A stretch of DNA of 64,000 nt from Hymenobacter sp. BT559 (GTDB taxonomy: Bacteria > Bacteroidota > Bacteroidia > Cytophagales > Hymenobacteraceae). Below the pieces are notes generated by a model. The model was not told the origin of the DNA and searched no databases. It saw nothing but the letters and a program-made list of their open reading frames with translations. This document shows positions 43,296 to 53,400 of this stretch, one piece after another; position 1 is the stretch's first letter; every line of letters begins with the position of its first letter. The position numbers and the translations under genes were made by a program. The DNA lies in assembly GCF_017571525.1 (NCBI RefSeq), contig NZ_JAGETY010000001.1, positions 496,001-560,000 on the forward strand, written 5' to 3'.

Positions 43296-44990
43296 CTAAA
43301 AAGCCAGGTTTTCGGTTATCTCAAAGCCCGCCCGGATATCGAACACCTTTGGGTTGAAGTAAATCGGCTCGGGCGCCAGCTGCAGATTGGGGTCGCCGCC
43401 GCGCCAGTGGCCGTCGCCATCTTGGTCGATGAGCACTCGCAGGCGGTATTTACCCGGCGCCAGGTAGTCGAAGCGGTAGCTGCCACGTGGGTTGTGCAAC
43501 TGGGCTAGCACCTGATACTTCTCATCGAGCAGCTGCAAGTCGAACGACTTATACTTGGTAGTGATAGTGCCGATGAGCTGGCCGCTAGGGTCTTGGTCTA
43601 CCACGGCCAGGCGCAGCGGCCGCCGCAGGTACAGCGACTGCCCCGTAACCGCGAGCAGGGCCGTGCTGTCGAGGCGAATCTCGATGTTTTTCAGCGCCTT
43701 CGTGTCGAGGTTTACCGTAAGCTCGGTGCGGCCAGAATTAAGGCTGGCCTCGGCGGGCACGCGCAGGGCGTGCGTTTTGAGCGAGTCTTCGGTGAGCGTA
43801 CCGGGACTTTTGCCGGCTACCAGCTGCACCGGCACCGGAAAGCGAAACTGCACCCGGCCCTGCCGGTACACCGAGCGGGGATTGCCCACCACAGAAGTGC
43901 CGGCCGCCACCGGGGCCCGCTTGCCCGCCGCCGTCGGCACCGGGAAGCGTACGTTAATGGTATCGCGGCGCTGATTGCCCACGCTGTCGGTGGCGGCGAG
44001 CAGGTAGCGGCCATCTACTACCGTGGGCGTTTTGAAAATCAAGACGCTACGGCCCTGGTCGGCGATTTCGACAGCCTGTTGCACGGCCGTTTGGGCCGCG
44101 GCATCGGCCGGGGCCAGGGAGGCTAGTGTGGCCGTTTGCAAGCCCTCGTTGAAGCTGACACGCACCTGGCTAGGGGTGCTTTCGAGGCTGGTGCGGCGGG
44201 GCGGCAGGCGGTCGGGGCGCACTAGCTGCAGCGCCCGCGGCCTGGTAGTATCGCTGATGGCGATGGGCCCGGGCAGGTAAGCAATGCGCTCGCCGTCGTC
44301 ATAGCGGTTATTATTGTTTTTATCCGTCCAGGCGTAGAGGTGGTAAGGTGCCACCCGGATAAAATTGAGCTGAAACTGGCCCTTGGCATCGGTGCGAGCC
44401 AGGTAGTAGGGCTGGCCCCGGCGCACGCCCACCGTGTCGGTGGTGCGGTAGAGGCCCACCACCACATCGGCGGCCGGGCGGGCCGTAAAAAAGTCGGTCA
44501 CCGAGCCACGTACCCGGCCCGAGTCGAGCGTAGCGCCGGTGCTGAAGCTCAGGGCCTGGTACTTGGCCGGCAGGCTCTCGTTGGCATCCACCACCGCGTT
44601 GCGGAAGTTGAATGAGTAGGTGGTATTCGCCTCCAGGGGCTTCTTAAACGTGAGCGTAATGAAGTCACGGTCAGCCAGTACCGAGTACGAGTTGTCGGGC
44701 GGCAGCTGCGGGGTAATGAGCAGGTTCTTGGTCAGGTCCTTAAGCTGAATAGGCTCCGAAAACTTAAGACGAATGAACTGCTGCTTCACATTGCGGGCCG
44801 CGCTGTCGGGCGAGGTGGCAATGAGGCGCGGCGGCGTCTTATCGCGCGGCCCACCCTGCGGCGAGCTGATGGCCGCGCAGCTGCCCAGCGCCAGCAAGCT
44901 GGCTAGGGCTAAGCCGGCCTGGGCACCCTGGCTAGCCCCAGCTTGGGTGTCAAACCCTCTTATAAATCGAAAAGCAGCGCGAACACCCAT
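43296..44990 (-). CDS. SbsA-type Ig-like lipoprotein
   Basis: A 564-residue protein. A signal ending SLLALGSC gives a lipobox (Cys near residue 38), followed by GGPRDKTPPRL, a Pro-rich start common to this family. The Ig-like domain at about 50-150 (KQQFIRLKFSEPIQLKDLTK, TFKKPLEANTTYSFNFRNAV) matches the SbsA-Ig pattern. Further beta-rich repeats follow (YLARTDAKGQFQLNFIRVAP, a CNA-B-like turn) to a final YRLRVLIDQDGDGHWRGGDP, an EF-hand-like DxDxDG. It is a Bacteroidota outer-membrane or periplasmic lipoprotein of unknown role. A -7 promoter is 26 bases upstream. Confidence 0.82.
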   Translation of the reverse strand: MGVRAAFRFIRGFDTQAGASQGAQAGLALASLLALGSCAAISSPQGGPRDKTPPRLIATSPDSAARNVKQQFIRLKFSEPIQLKDLTKNLLITPQLPPDNSYSVLADRDFITLTFKKPLEANTTYSFNFRNAVVDANESLPAKYQALSFSTGATLDSGRVRGSVTDFFTARPAADVVVGLYRTTDTVGVRRGQPYYLARTDAKGQFQLNFIRVAPYHLYAWTDKNNNNRYDDGERIAYLPGPIAISDTTRPRALQLVRPDRLPPRRTSLESTPSQVRVSFNEGLQTATLASLAPADAAAQTAVQQAVEIADQGRSVLIFKTPTVVDGRYLLAATDSVGNQRRDTINVRFPVPTAAGKRAPVAAGTSVVGNPRSVYRQGRVQFRFPVPVQLVAGKSPGTLTEDSLKTHALRVPAEASLNSGRTELTVNLDTKALKNIEIRLDSTALLAVTGQSLYLRRPLRLAVVDQDPSGQLIGTITTKYKSFDLQLLDEKYQVLAQLHNPRGSYRFDYLAPGKYRLRVLIDQDGDGHWRGGDPNLQLAPEPIYFNPKVFDIRAGFEITENLAF

Positions 44991-45016
44991 TAGAAAAAGC
45001 GGCGGAAAAACGTGTA

Positions 45017-45024
45017 CAAAAGTA
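45017..45024 (-). promoter_or_regulatory. -7 element of the SbsA-Ig lipoprotein gene
   Basis: Minus-strand TACTTTTG fits TAnnTTTG, 26 bases before the ATG at 44990. It lies in the gap before the methyltransferase stop. Confidence 0.45.
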
Positions 45025-45045
45025 CCCCGTCGGCCGGGCGTGGGG

Positions 45046-45963
45046 CTAGCGGCCCGCGTCGGCCCGCTCGGCTACGTAGAGCAGGCTCGAATATTGCCCG
45101 CCATGCTGCGCCGCGTATTGGTTGGATTTATAGCCCGCCTTCAGCATGGCGAGTGGGCCGCCCGCGCGCTCGGGTGCCAAGTGGCGTTCACTGAGCATGC
45201 TAATGTAGTAGGCATCGAGCACCAGCGGCAGGGTTTGTATGAGGCGCAGGCCGTGGCTGGCCAGCAGGCGCTGCATGGGTGCTGGGGCAAAATGATAAAG
45301 ATGGCGAGGCACATCGTAGGCCGCCCAATTTTGACGGTAGTGCTGGGCGTCGAGGCTCTCCGCATTAGGCACGGCAATGAGTAGCTTGCCACTGGGCTTG
45401 AGCTTGCTAATAAGCTGATTCAGCGTATCGTGCAAGGCGTGTACGTGCTCAAGTACGTGCCAAAGCGTGATAACGTCAAAGCTGCCCGTGGCCAGCTTGG
45501 CCAGCGCTGATGTTTCCAAAATGGGTTGGCTCACCCGGGCGGCGGCATCGTGGCGGGCGCGGTCGTTAGGCTCCAGGCCAGTCACCTGCCAGCCGGCCTT
45601 TTTAGCACCCGCCAAAAAGTGACCGGTGCCGCAGCCATAGTCAAGCAGGTGGCCCTGTCTGCCACCATTGAGCCGCTTGATGAGGGCCACCTTACGCCGT
45701 ACTGTGAAGTAGCGTGCCGCTTTATACACGCGGTTTACCATCCCCTGCGCTGCCGAGTTGTGTGATACGTAAGCGTCTGATTCGTAATACTTCCCGATGC
45801 TAGCCGCATCGGGCCGGGGGTTGGTAAACTGAAAGCCGCAGGCCAAGCACTGCTGAATGATGAAGGTTTCCTGGCTTACCGATTTGTCCTGCACGTGCAG
45901 CTTGTCGTGTAAGTTGGGGCTGCCACATACTGGGCAGGCTAGCAATACTTCGTTAGGCACAAG
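45046..45963 (-). CDS. SAM-dependent methyltransferase with N-terminal zinc ribbon
   Basis: A 305-residue protein. The N-terminus has CPVCGS and CLACGFQFTNPRP, a C4 zinc ribbon followed by the NPRP motif typical of methyltransferases that act on polyketide or sugar-related acceptors. The SAM-binding Rossmann domain is LLDYGCGTGHFLAGAKKAGW (motif I) and FDVITLWHVLEHVHAL (motif III). The C-terminal region (APAPMQRLLASHGLRLIQTL) is standard. Substrate is unknown. No ATG fits; I chose the GTG at 45963 (VPNEVLLACPVCGS), which puts the first Cys about nine residues in. A TTG at 46002 is the other option. Confidence 0.82.
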   Translation of the reverse strand, partial: LVPNEVLLACPVCGSPNLHDKLHVQDKSVSQETFIIQQCLACGFQFTNPRPDAASIGKYYESDAYVSHNSAAQGMVNRVYKAARYFTVRRKVALIKRLNGGRQGHLLDYGCGTGHFLAGAKKAGWQVTGLEPNDRARHDAAARVSQPILETSALAKLATGSFDVITLWHVLEHVHALHDTLNQLISKLKPSGKLLIAVPNAESLDAQHYRQNWAAYDVPRHLYHFAPAPMQRLLASHGLRLIQTLPLVLDAYYISMLSERHLAPERAGGPLAMLKAGYKSNQYAAQHGGQYSSLLYVAERADAGR

Positions 45964-46069
45964 CAAATACAAGGAATTAACAATAGCAGGCAAAGGTCGC
46001 AAGTTTTGTTGGCTTCCACCTGAAGTCGATTTAGGTCGCTAGCAAATAGTTAATTAACTAGCCAGGTAA

Positions 46070-46125
46070 CCCCCGCACACCAAGTAAGAAGGCTTTTTAG
46101 CACCAAAATACCTGCTGTGCGGGGG
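46070..46125 (-). terminator. Inverted repeat downstream of mnmG
   Basis: CCCCCGCACA (46070-46079) pairs with TGTGCGGGGG (46116-46125), with a 36-nt loop that holds a further AAGGC-TTTTTAGC segment. It starts 13 bases past the mnmG stop. It is probably a terminator, but the loop is long and no long T-run follows. Confidence 0.55.
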
Positions 46126-46137
46126 CTGCCAGTCTGC

Positions 46138-48006
46138 TCAGCGGCCCAGGTACACCATCAGCACCGACACGTCGGCCGGGCTCACGCCGCTGATGCGGCT
46201 GGCCTGCCCCAGCGTTTCGGGCTGAATCTTGAGCAGCTTTTCGCGGGCCTCGTGGCTGAGCGCGGGCATGGCGCCGTAGTTCAGGCGGCCCCGAATCTGG
46301 AAGTCCTCCAGCTCGCGCATGCGCTGGGCCTGCTGCTGCTCTTTCTGCAAATACGTCTCGTACTTGGTCTGGATAATGGCTTGCTCTTGCGCCTCTTCGC
46401 TAAAGGGGGCTAGCGCAGCGGCCAGTTCGGGCAGGAAAGCCGCCAGCTCCGGCAGCTCAATATTAGGCCGGCGCAGCAGGTTGAGCGCACGGGTTTTCTC
46501 GTGAATCTCGGCCGAGTTTTTCTCGGCCAAGAAGCCGTTTATCGTGGCCGGCTCGATGGCAAATTTCTCCAGCACGGTCAGCACAGCCGCCGTGTCGGCT
46601 TCCTTCTGACGCACGCGGGCCAGGCGCTCGTCGCTAGCCAGGCCCAGAGCGTGGCCTAGCGGCGTCAGGCGCAGGTCGGCATTGTCCTGGCGCAAAAGAA
46701 TGCGGTGCTCGGCGCGGCTCGTAAACATGCGGTAGGGTTCCTCGGTGCCTTTGTTGATAAGGTCATCGATGAGCACGCCGATGTAGGCCTCGTCGCGCCG
46801 CAGCGTGAAAGGCTCTTTGCCAGCCGCACGCTGGTGGGCGTTGATGCCGGCCATCAGGCCCTGGCAGGCCGCTTCCTCGTAGCCGGTGGTGCCGTTTATC
46901 TGGCCGGCTAGCCAGAGGTTGCGCACTGGCTTGGTTTCGAGCGTGTTGGTAAGCTGCGTGGGCGGGAAGAAATCATACTCGATGGCGTAGCCCGGCCGGA
47001 ACATCTTGGCCTTTTCGAAGCCCGCGATTTCGCGCAGGGCGCGGTACTGCACGTCTTCGGGCAGTGAGCTGCTGAAGCCATTCACGTAGCACTCCACAGT
47101 GCTCCAACCCTCGGGCTCCACAAAAATCTGGTGGCGGTCCTTGTCGGCAAAGCGGTTGATTTTGTCTTCCACGCTCGGGCAGTAGCGCGGCCCCAGACCC
47201 TTGATGCGGCCCTGAAACATGGGCGACTTCTCGAAGCCTTCCTTCAAAATCTCGTGCACCCGCTCGTTGGTGTACGTGATGTAGCAGGGCCGCTGGCGCG
47301 TGAGCGCCGGCGTGTCGAGGTAGGAGAAGCGGCTGGGGTTGGCGTCGCCGTCCTGCACTTCCATCTTCGAGTAGTCGAGCGAGCGGCCATCTACGCGGGG
47401 CGGCGTGCCGGTTTTCATGCGCCCGGCCTCAAAGCCCAGCTCAATGAGCTGCTCGGTGATGCCGCGGCTGTTTTTCTCCGCCGCCCGGCCGCCGCCAAAG
47501 TTCTTTTCGCCAATGTGAATCAGGCCATTGAGGAAGGTGCCATTGGTAAGCACCACCGTTTTGCTGCGAAACTCGATACCGAGCGCGGTGCGGATGCCTA
47601 CGCAGGCGTCGTTCTCAATCAGCAAGCCAGTCACGGCTTCCTGCCAGAAATCGACGTTCGGAATCTGCTCCAGCGTGAGGCGCCACTCCTCGGCAAAGCG
47701 CATGCGGTCGCTCTGCGCGCGCGGGCTCCACATGGCGGGGCCCTTCGAGCGGTTCAGCATCCGAAACTGAATCATCGTGCGGTCGGTGATGAGGCCCGAC
47801 TGCCCCCCTAGCGCATCTATCTCGCGCACTATCTGGCCCTTAGCCACGCCGCCCATGGCGGGGTTGCACGACATCTGGGCGATGGTGTTCATGTTCATCG
47901 TCACCAGCAGCACCTTCGAGCCGAGGTTGGCGGCGGCGGCGGCGGCTTCGCAGCCAGCGTGGCCCGCGCCCACTACAATAAGGTCGTATTCTTCTTGCTG
48001 AAACAT
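46138..48006 (-). CDS. mnmG: tRNA uridine 5-carboxymethylaminomethyl modification enzyme
   Basis: A 622-residue FAD protein (older name GidA). The FAD-binding motif is DLIVVGAGHAGCEAAAAAAN (GxGxxGxE), followed by CNPAMGGVAKGQIVREIDAL and FRMLNRSKGPAMWSPRAQSD, both family signatures. GTFLNGLIHIGEKNFGGGRA and GLMAGINAH also fit. With MnmE it forms cmnm5U34 in tRNAs that read codons ending in A or G. mnmG is very often next to the origin, here 3 kb from the DnaA-box array. I chose the ATG at 48006; the frame runs much further upstream but without homology. Confidence 0.95.
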   Translation of the reverse strand: MFQQEEYDLIVVGAGHAGCEAAAAAANLGSKVLLVTMNMNTIAQMSCNPAMGGVAKGQIVREIDALGGQSGLITDRTMIQFRMLNRSKGPAMWSPRAQSDRMRFAEEWRLTLEQIPNVDFWQEAVTGLLIENDACVGIRTALGIEFRSKTVVLTNGTFLNGLIHIGEKNFGGGRAAEKNSRGITEQLIELGFEAGRMKTGTPPRVDGRSLDYSKMEVQDGDANPSRFSYLDTPALTRQRPCYITYTNERVHEILKEGFEKSPMFQGRIKGLGPRYCPSVEDKINRFADKDRHQIFVEPEGWSTVECYVNGFSSSLPEDVQYRALREIAGFEKAKMFRPGYAIEYDFFPPTQLTNTLETKPVRNLWLAGQINGTTGYEEAACQGLMAGINAHQRAAGKEPFTLRRDEAYIGVLIDDLINKGTEEPYRMFTSRAEHRILLRQDNADLRLTPLGHALGLASDERLARVRQKEADTAAVLTVLEKFAIEPATINGFLAEKNSAEIHEKTRALNLLRRPNIELPELAAFLPELAAALAPFSEEAQEQAIIQTKYETYLQKEQQQAQRMRELEDFQIRGRLNYGAMPALSHEAREKLLKIQPETLGQASRISGVSPADVSVLMVYLGR

Positions 48007-48073
48007 AGTAGCGTAAGCTGTAGCTAGCCCTAAATAGTTCGGCGGACCAGCCGCCAGCACTTCTAATAGGACG

Positions 48074-48081
48074 CAAAAATA
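48074..48081 (-). promoter_or_regulatory. Candidate -7 element of mnmG
   Basis: Minus-strand TATTTTTG fits TAnnTTTG, 68 bases before the mnmG start. Confidence 0.35.
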
Positions 48082-48124
48082 CTTCAAGCTCAGCCAACTA
48101 CTGCGCATAATGGCACACCGAGGC

Positions 48125-48583
48125 TCAGGCCACCGGCAGCGCCTTGCGAAAACACACGCTGTTTTCCACGCCCACGTACTGCCCATAATTGGGTGTGCGG
48201 GCGTAGCCGCTGCGCTCGTAGAGGCCGATGGCTTCGGGCTGGCGCTTGCCGGTTTCGAGCACGCAGCTCGGGTAGCCCAGCTCACTAGCCCACCGCTCCA
48301 ACTCGGCCAGTACTGCCTGGGCCACGCCCTGCTGGCGGTGCGTTGGCTGCACAAACATCCGCTTTATTTCGACCGTATCACCCGCAAATTCCTTGAACGC
48401 ACCGCAGCCTACCGGCTCGTCGGCCAGGTAGGCTACCACTGCGTTTTTGATGAGGTCAATCTTGTTGTATTGGGCATAGAAGCCGGCCTCGGCCCCGTCG
48501 CGCTCGGCTAGCTCGCGGTCGAGCGACTGCACTAGGGTGCGAAAATCGGGATTGTCAGAAGTGGTGCGAACGAGGCGGAACAT
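48125..48583 (-). CDS. GNAT-family N-acetyltransferase
   Basis: A 152-residue acyltransferase. The acetyl-CoA binding motif A is EIKRMFVQPTHRQQGVAQAV (R/Q-x-x-G-x-G/A pattern). Motif B is CVLETGKRQPEAIGLYERSG. The N-terminal part (DFRTLVQSLDRELAERDGAE) is variable. It moves an acetyl group from acetyl-CoA to an amine; the substrate is unknown. It is upstream of mnmG with a 118-base gap, same strand. Confidence 0.85.
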   Translation of the reverse strand: MFRLVRTTSDNPDFRTLVQSLDRELAERDGAEAGFYAQYNKIDLIKNAVVAYLADEPVGCGAFKEFAGDTVEIKRMFVQPTHRQQGVAQAVLAELERWASELGYPSCVLETGKRQPEAIGLYERSGYARTPNYGQYVGVENSVCFRKALPVA

Positions 48584-48636
48584 GGCGGCAATGAGGCTAG
48601 CGAGCCGCGAAAATATGGCTGCTCCGCAACACTTGC

Positions 48637-49341
48637 TTACTCGGTCGCTTCCCCGTTCTGCGCCAATTCCTCCCCTAGCAGTGCGGCCGATTGTTTATCC
48701 ACTTCCTCCCACGAAAACGGTAGCCACTGACTGCTGAGGCAGTCAAATACTTCGGTAGCCGCCAGGCTGGCAAACAGCTTGTAATCAAACTTTGGGTAGC
48801 CGTGCACCAGGTAGCCGGGGTAATAGTAGGCTAGCCCCCGGCGGCGAGCCACTTCGGTTTTAAGCAGCAGCAGGTACTTGCCCAGGCTGAATTTGCGATA
48901 GCTAGGGTCGTAAAAATTAACAATACCCGCAATGCTATCGGTACCGCTATCGAAAATGCCGGCGGCAATAAGCTGCTCGCCCTCACGTACTTCTAGTATT
49001 TCAGTGGCAAAAACGGAGTGCAGCGTGTCATCCAGCAACAGCTCGGCCAGCGTCGGCGAGGCATCGAAAGCCAGCGCCTGGTGATAGCGCGCGTACAGCG
49101 CCTCGTATTCGGCGGTGAGCTGAAAAGGCCGCACCGACACGTTAAACCGGGCATTCTGGCGCAGCAGTTGGCGCTGCTTGGGGCCGTAATCCACGTTGGC
49201 CAGCACCAGGCGCAGCCAGTGCACGGTATACAGGTGGCCCTCATGCGGCAAAAAGCGGCAGGTAAATAAATCCTGCCGCATGCGGTAGTAGCCCAGGCTC
49301 AGGTAATAATCCAGCACGGGGCCGGGGATATAAAGCGGCAT
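48637..49341 (-). CDS. Arginyl/leucyl-tRNA-protein transferase-like protein
   Basis: A 234-residue protein. The C-terminal half matches the ATE domain: YDPSYRKFSLGKYLLLLKTE followed by YYYPGYLVHGYPKFDYKL, and AAGIFDSGTDSIAGIVNFYD before it. In known enzymes this domain moves Arg or Leu from charged tRNA to protein N-termini for N-degron degradation. The N-terminal Cys motif of the family (CxxC...CC) is not seen; only one Cys (TCRFL) is present, so the activity is uncertain. It lies 19 bases downstream of ybeY. Confidence 0.7.
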   Translation of the reverse strand: MPLYIPGPVLDYYLSLGYYRMRQDLFTCRFLPHEGHLYTVHWLRLVLANVDYGPKQRQLLRQNARFNVSVRPFQLTAEYEALYARYHQALAFDASPTLAELLLDDTLHSVFATEILEVREGEQLIAAGIFDSGTDSIAGIVNFYDPSYRKFSLGKYLLLLKTEVARRRGLAYYYPGYLVHGYPKFDYKLFASLAATEVFDCLSSQWLPFSWEEVDKQSAALLGEELAQNGEATE

Positions 49342-49360
49342 ACGGGCGGGCTAGCTGCGG

Positions 49361-49828
49361 CTAGAACGTGCGCAGCGAGAGGCAGTAGTCTTCCTTGCGG
49401 CGCATGGCCGTCTGGCTCAGCAGGTCCTTGTCGTGGTAGCCTAACAGGTGTAGCACGCCGTGAATCATGACGCGGTGCAGCTCGTCGCGGAAGCTCACGC
49501 TCAGGTCCTTGGCATTGTCGGCCACGCGCTCTACCGAGATGAAGATGTCGCCCTCCAGCACCTCGGCATCGTCGGCATTATCAAAGGTAATGATGTCGGT
49601 GAGTGTGTCGTGGTCGAGGTACTCTACGTTCAACTTATGCAGGTACTCATCCGAACAGAAGATGAACGTAAGCTGCGCAATGCGGTACTCGTGCACCGCC
49701 GCAATGCGCTCTATCCAGGCCACCAGGTCTTCGGCATCGCGCAGCCCAAATTCGGGCACGTCTTCTACCACAAACTCAATGCCGGGCGCTTCAAAGTAGC
49801 GCACGCCGGCGGCAGGTGTCACGCTCAT
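49361..49828 (-). CDS. ybeY: Endoribonuclease YbeY, 16S rRNA maturation
   Basis: A 155-residue protein. The metal site motif is HRVMIHGVLHLLGYHDKD (HGxxHLxGYxH). The other conserved stretch is YLDHDTLTDIITFDNADDAE, typical of the family. YbeY processes the 3' end of 16S rRNA and takes part in rRNA quality control. Its start overlaps the stop of the RsbW-like gene by four bases (ATGA), so they are translationally coupled. Confidence 0.93.
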   Translation of the reverse strand: MSVTPAAGVRYFEAPGIEFVVEDVPEFGLRDAEDLVAWIERIAAVHEYRIAQLTFIFCSDEYLHKLNVEYLDHDTLTDIITFDNADDAEVLEGDIFISVERVADNAKDLSVSFRDELHRVMIHGVLHLLGYHDKDLLSQTAMRRKEDYCLSLRTF

Positions 49829-50262
49829 GCGGCGGCTTGCTCGGCGGTGTCAGGAGTGCTAGGGTGCAGGGCGAAGGTCAACTCCAAGCGACGGCCATCC
49901 TTGCTGAATTCGACTTCATCGGCCAGGTGGCGGATGAGAAAAATGCCGCGTCCACCGGGGTTCTCGAGGTTTTCGGGCGAAGTAGGGTCGTCCAAATTGT
50001 TGTAATCAAAGCCCGTACCCTCATCCTCAATCTCAAATTTCAACTGGTTGGGGTTGACGTAGAGCGAGAGGTAGACGTTCTTGTCTTTATCAAACTTGTT
50101 GCCGTGACGGATGGCGTTGTTTACAGCTTCCGTGACGGCCACCATGATGTTGCCATAGATGTCGTCCTCAATCTGGAACGTGTCTTTGGAATTATCAATG
50201 AAGCTCTCCACGACGCGGATGTTCTCCACGAGCGATGGAATCTGAATTTTAACCTGCTTCAT
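49825..50262 (-). CDS. ATP-binding protein, anti-sigma-factor (RsbW/HATPase) type
   Basis: A 145-residue GHKL-fold ATPase. The N box is MVAVTEAVNNAIRHGNKFDK, the G1 box is FEIEDEGTGFDYNNL, and G2 is NPGGRGIFLIRHLADEV. These match the serine-kinase/anti-sigma group (RsbW, SpoIIAB). The N-terminus (MKQVKIQIPSLVENIRVVES) is typical. No partner anti-anti-sigma gene is in this window, so its target is not known. A good -7 element is 48 bases upstream. The ATG at 50262 was preferred to the longer frame, which has no family character. Confidence 0.85.
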   Translation of the reverse strand: MKQVKIQIPSLVENIRVVESFIDNSKDTFQIEDDIYGNIMVAVTEAVNNAIRHGNKFDKDKNVYLSLYVNPNQLKFEIEDEGTGFDYNNLDDPTSPENLENPGGRGIFLIRHLADEVEFSKDGRRLELTFALHPSTPDTAEQAAA

Positions 50263-50309
50263 AAGGGGGTAGCGAAGGAATAGCGAGAGCGGCGTGGGTA
50301 GCGGGACGG

Positions 50310-50317
50310 CAAAAGTA
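50310..50317 (-). promoter_or_regulatory. Candidate -7 element of the RsbW-like/ybeY unit
   Basis: Minus-strand TACTTTTG fits TAnnTTTG, 48 bases before the start at 50262. Confidence 0.45.
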
Positions 50318-50446
50318 GAAAAAGATAGGTAAAAAACAGACAGTGCCGTAGCACTGTGGTTTTCGGCTACTTGGCGTCGCGCAGCCTGAAGTTTTCGAGG
50401 TAGCAACCCGCCTCTACGTAACGTTGTTAAGCAGGTTGCTGGTATG

Positions 50447-53400
50447 CTAGCGGTTTTTTCGGAAATACTCGCTCACTTTCTGCTGATAATAAGGTGTTAA
50501 GGCGGGCTGCTGTCGCCTTAAAATTTCTGTCTGCTGCTCGGGGGTGGCGGCCTTATACTTCTGGAAAGCAGGCGGAAACACCGGTGGATGATTTTGGGCA
50601 GCCTGCGCCTCGCGCTTGGTATCTTGGTCGCGCTCGCGGGCCGATTTCTCGGCTTCGAGCAGGCGCGTCAGTATCTGGCGCTGGCGCTGGATGGTTTCTT
50701 CGGTGAGGCGCTTGTTCACGAGGTCGGTCTCGGTCTGCTCCATCATCTTTTTCATTTCGGCGGCGTTGCCGCCGGCGCCCTGGCCGTCTTTGTTCTGGCT
50801 GTCTTTGGTACCCTGGCCATCCTTGCCGTCTTTGCCGCCGGGCTTGCCGCCGCCGGGCTGCAGGTTGCCCATCTGTTGCATGGCCTGGCGCAACATCTGC
50901 TGCTGGCCGGCTAGCCTGGCTAGCTCCTGCGAGAGGGCGCGGCCGGTTTTGCCGCTCTGCGACAGTTGCTGAATCTGCTCGTTGAGTTGTTGCTGCATCT
51001 TGCCCAGGCTGCCGGGGCCGGGCGAGCTGCCCTTGCCCTTTTTCTTGCCCTTGCCGCTGCCGGGCTGGGGTGGCCCCTGGCCCTGGCCTTTCATCTGCTG
51101 CAGGTCTTGCTGCATCTGCTTGAGGGCGTCGGAGAGCATGAGGGCCAGGTTGTTAATGCTGGTCATGGCCTGCTGCTGAGTGGTGGTGGCCCGGGGCACG
51201 TCGCGTTGCTTGATGTGCGTGAGGCTCTCATCCATGCGGCCGTTCATCTCGCCCACCTCGCGGGTCACGAAGCTCTGGATGCGCGGCTCCTTCTTGGCCA
51301 GGGCATAGAGCGAGTCCTGAATAATCTGCGAGTCGTCGCGCAGCTTGCGCTGGGTCTGGCCGAGCTGCACAAAGCGCGGGTCGGTCTGGTCCACCACCCG
51401 GAAGTCCTTCATCAGCTTTTCCTGGTCGAAGCTGAGCGTGACCAGGTTATCGAGAATGTCGCGCAGGCCGTCGATGTTCTGCTGCTTTTTCTGCTCCTCG
51501 TCGTCGCTCATCTGGTCCTTCATCTTGCGGGCCATTTTCTGCATGCGCTGGGCGGCGGCCTTCTGGCTTTGGCTAGCCTTCTGGTTTTGGTTTTTGGAGA
51601 GCTGCTGCTCGCCGTCTTGCATATCTTGGTCGGTCTGCTGCTGGTCGGGCTTTTGCTCGTCCATGTCGTTCTGGTCGCCTAGCTCCTTGTCCTGTTGCTT
51701 AAGGTCAGCCATGTCCTTTTTCAGCTCCTCAAACTCCTGGCGCTTCTGCGCCTGCTCCTGTTGCAGCTTTTGGTTTTCGGCCTTTTGCTGCTCGGCGCTC
51801 TGCTTATTGTCGGGGTTATTCTTGTCGTTTTCGGCGGTTTTTTCGGCTAGCTTTTGCTCTTCCTTGGCTAGCTGGTCGAGGCGGTCGGCAGTTTGCTCAG
51901 CTTTCTGCTCAAACTGCATCTGCTTGAACATTTCGAGGGCGCGGTCCAGCTCTTTCTGCAAGGTGTCTTCCTTGTTTTCGAGCTGTTGCAGCAGCTTTTG
52001 CATTTCGGCATCGGGCTGCTTTTGCTGCTCCAGCAGCTTTTGCAGCTTGTCGTAGAGTTTCTTGGTTTCGGGGTCTAGCAGGTCGTTCATGAGCTTTTTG
52101 AGCTCCTCAGCCTTTTGGGCCAGCTCCTCGCTTTTGGGGCTGAGCTGGTCTTGCTGCTTTTGGAGCTGCTCAAACTGCTTTTGCAGCTGCTGCACCTGCT
52201 GGTCCTGCTGCTGCTTCTGGTCGAGCATGTCTTCGAGCTGCTTACGGTCCTGCCGGCTCAGGTCGCGCTTAGTTTTGAGCTTGTCCTGGCTTTGAGCCAG
52301 CTCGCGCTCCAGCTGCTTGCTCTGCTTAGCAGCCGAGCTAAGCTGGCTAGCCACCGAGTTGGCCTGCGAGGCCAGCTGCTTGTCGAGCTCGCGCTGGCTG
52401 GGCAGCCGGAACTCCAGGGGCCGCGAGCGCGTGCTTTTCGGCCCGTGAATGCCATCGTTATCCACGGCCTCCACGAAGTACTCCAGCCGGTCGCCGGGCT
52501 GCAGGGCCAGCGGCGCAAGGTTCCAGGTGTAGGCGTAGGTGCCGCCCGCGCCGCTGGGCAGGGCTAGCGGCCGGCTGCTAAAGCCGCCCGTGGCCTTCGA
52601 GTCGGCGCGGTGCAAGCGGTAGTGCAGACGTAGCGCGGTCAGGCCATAGTCGTCAGTAGCCGAGCCGCCCAGCGCTAGGTAGCGCAATGATGTCGTGTCC
52701 GAAAATGCCTCCACCGTAAGCGTAGGCGGCGCGTCGGCCACCACCGTGAGCTGATAGGCAATGGGGTTCGCGTTGGTGGCGGCCGCGTTGCGCAGCATCA
52801 CCAGGTAGGGCTGCGAGCGCAGCGCCCGGCGCTCGGCCACGAAGCTTTCGCCCTGCTGGCTGGCCTGCACCATTTCGGCGGGGTTGTCGAAGTGCAGCGC
52901 CAGCGCCTCGGTGGTGGCCGTGCTGAACTCCCAGCGCAGCTGGCTGCCCTCGGACACAGTCAGGTTGCCGCCGTTGCGAATAGTTTCGGCCGGGCGCCCG
53001 GTGTAGGCCGGGTACGTCACGTGCACCGTGAAGTCGCGCAAGTCGGGCCGTTCCAGCACCGTGAGGTGGTACTCATCCGACACGAAGCCGGCGCCGCTGA
53101 GCTGAAACGTGACGTCGCTGGCCGGCTGCTCGAAGGTGTAGCGAAACTCGCCCGGGTGGCCCGGCACCGGGGCTAGCGGGCGCTCGGCGCCATCGGTAGT
53201 GAGCAGGCTCAGGCTAGCAGGCACTGCTTTGCCGGCCACTGCGGCGGCTAGGGTAAAATTCTCACCCTTAAATACTTTAAGCTCTTTATTATGAATAACA
53301 AAATCGAACGGCGCGGGCCGTGAGTAGTGGCGCTTGTAGTGCCAGATGCGACTGGTGCTCTGCGTGATGAAGCTCGGGAAAAACGCCAGCGCCAGCAGCA

